From positions 3,410,001 to 3,474,000 of the forward strand of contig NZ_CP019239.1 in NCBI RefSeq assembly GCF_001955715.1: a stretch of DNA of 64,000 nucleotides, given 5' to 3'. The notes below the pieces were generated by a model, which searched no databases, had not been told where the DNA came from, and saw only the letters and a program-made list of their open reading frames with translations. Position 1 is the stretch's first letter, and each line of letters opens with the position of its first letter. Source of the DNA: Rhodoferax saidenbachensis. GTDB lineage: Bacteria > Pseudomonadota > Gammaproteobacteria > Burkholderiales > Burkholderiaceae_C. Positions 63,901-64,000 of this stretch are shown piece after piece. The translations under genes and the position numbers were made by a program.

Positions 63901-64000
63901 GCCAAGCTCTTACGCAAAGCCTGTGCCAGGTTTTGTACGCAATTTTTAAAGACACTGTATGCAAAATGCACTTTGCTTGTGCATGGCGTGCTGCGTCGCA
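63901..64000 (-). promoter_or_regulatory. Operon upstream region with inverted repeat ATGCAC-N7-GTGCAT
   Basis: ATGCAC (63966-63971) and GTGCAT (63979-63984) form an inverted repeat about 66 nt before the ATPase start. TTGTACGCAA and TGTATGCAAA nearby share the TGTAYGCAA word. These are plausible sites for the operon's own GntR/FCD regulator; no -10/-35 pair was identified with confidence. Confidence 0.4.

Noticed and set aside
1..64000. CRISPR arrays, tRNA/rRNA genes, prophage or plasmid origin
   Set aside because: No regularly spaced direct repeats, tRNA cloverleaf signatures, phage structural genes or replication genes were seen in reading the window.

Overview
The window comes from a betaproteobacterium of the Burkholderiales, most likely family Comamonadaceae and close to Rhodoferax or Polaromonas. 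This rests on inference from gene order (pilMNOPQ-aroK-aroB-dgt ahead of gltB, mrcA divergent from pilM, cyaY/lptM/lysA next to it), on System II cytochrome c maturation (ResB/CcsA), on high GC content, and on a short dispersed repeat I remember as common in that family. No rRNA, tRNA, CRISPR array or prophage was seen.

Layout. 1-13.5 kb (minus strand): start of gltB, a REP-associated tyrosine transposase element, a glycine-zipper lipoprotein, a methyltransferase, a DUF1415 protein, dgt, aroB, aroK and the type IV pilus assembly operon pilMNOPQ. 13.7-17.9 kb: mrcA, cyaY, lptM, lysA. 17.9-19.0 kb: an IS30-family element. 19.0-25.0 kb (minus): msrQ/msrP methionine sulfoxide repair, the CcsA/ResB cytochrome c assembly pair and a diheme cytochrome c. 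25.1-28.4 kb: engB, an epoxide-hydrolase-like gene broken by one stop codon, and two tandem late acyltransferases of lipid A. 28.6-33.3 kb: metK, then a GT9-GtrA-GT39 envelope glycosylation cluster closed by a strong terminator. 33.4-45 kb: DUF4148 protein, LysR regulator, sialidase-fold/membrane protein pair, pirin, PaiB-like protein, D-aminoacylase-like amidohydrolase, alpha/beta hydrolase, and a 1231-residue AsmA-like protein. 45-51.4 kb: a GT2 glycosyltransferase, then a coupled set DUF4394 lipoprotein - cupredoxin - HAMP/GGDEF/EAL protein, followed by an outer-membrane beta-barrel. 51.5-57.8 kb: dnaE2 behind a LexA-like box, an aldo/keto reductase, an internally duplicated secreted protein, and a membrane diguanylate cyclase. 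58-64 kb (minus): a spermidine/putrescine-type ABC importer operon with a GntR/FCD regulator and a hydantoin/Asp-Glu racemase homologue.

The most unusual signal is a repeat of about 55-60 bp present in at least ten copies (about one per 6 kb). Its consensus has a GGGC-loop-GCCC hairpin, a TGCGCAAGCAGCT core and a GCTA-loop-TAGC hairpin. Copies fill intergenic gaps, supply stop codons to several genes, and lie inside three protein-coding genes (dnaE2, the GT39 transferase, the AsmA-like gene). In all three the same strand and same reading frame is used, giving A-A-C-A-like peptides. This recalls the Rickettsia palindromic elements that insert in frame into proteins. One copy is split by the IS30 element and another sits directly behind the RAYT transposase gene.
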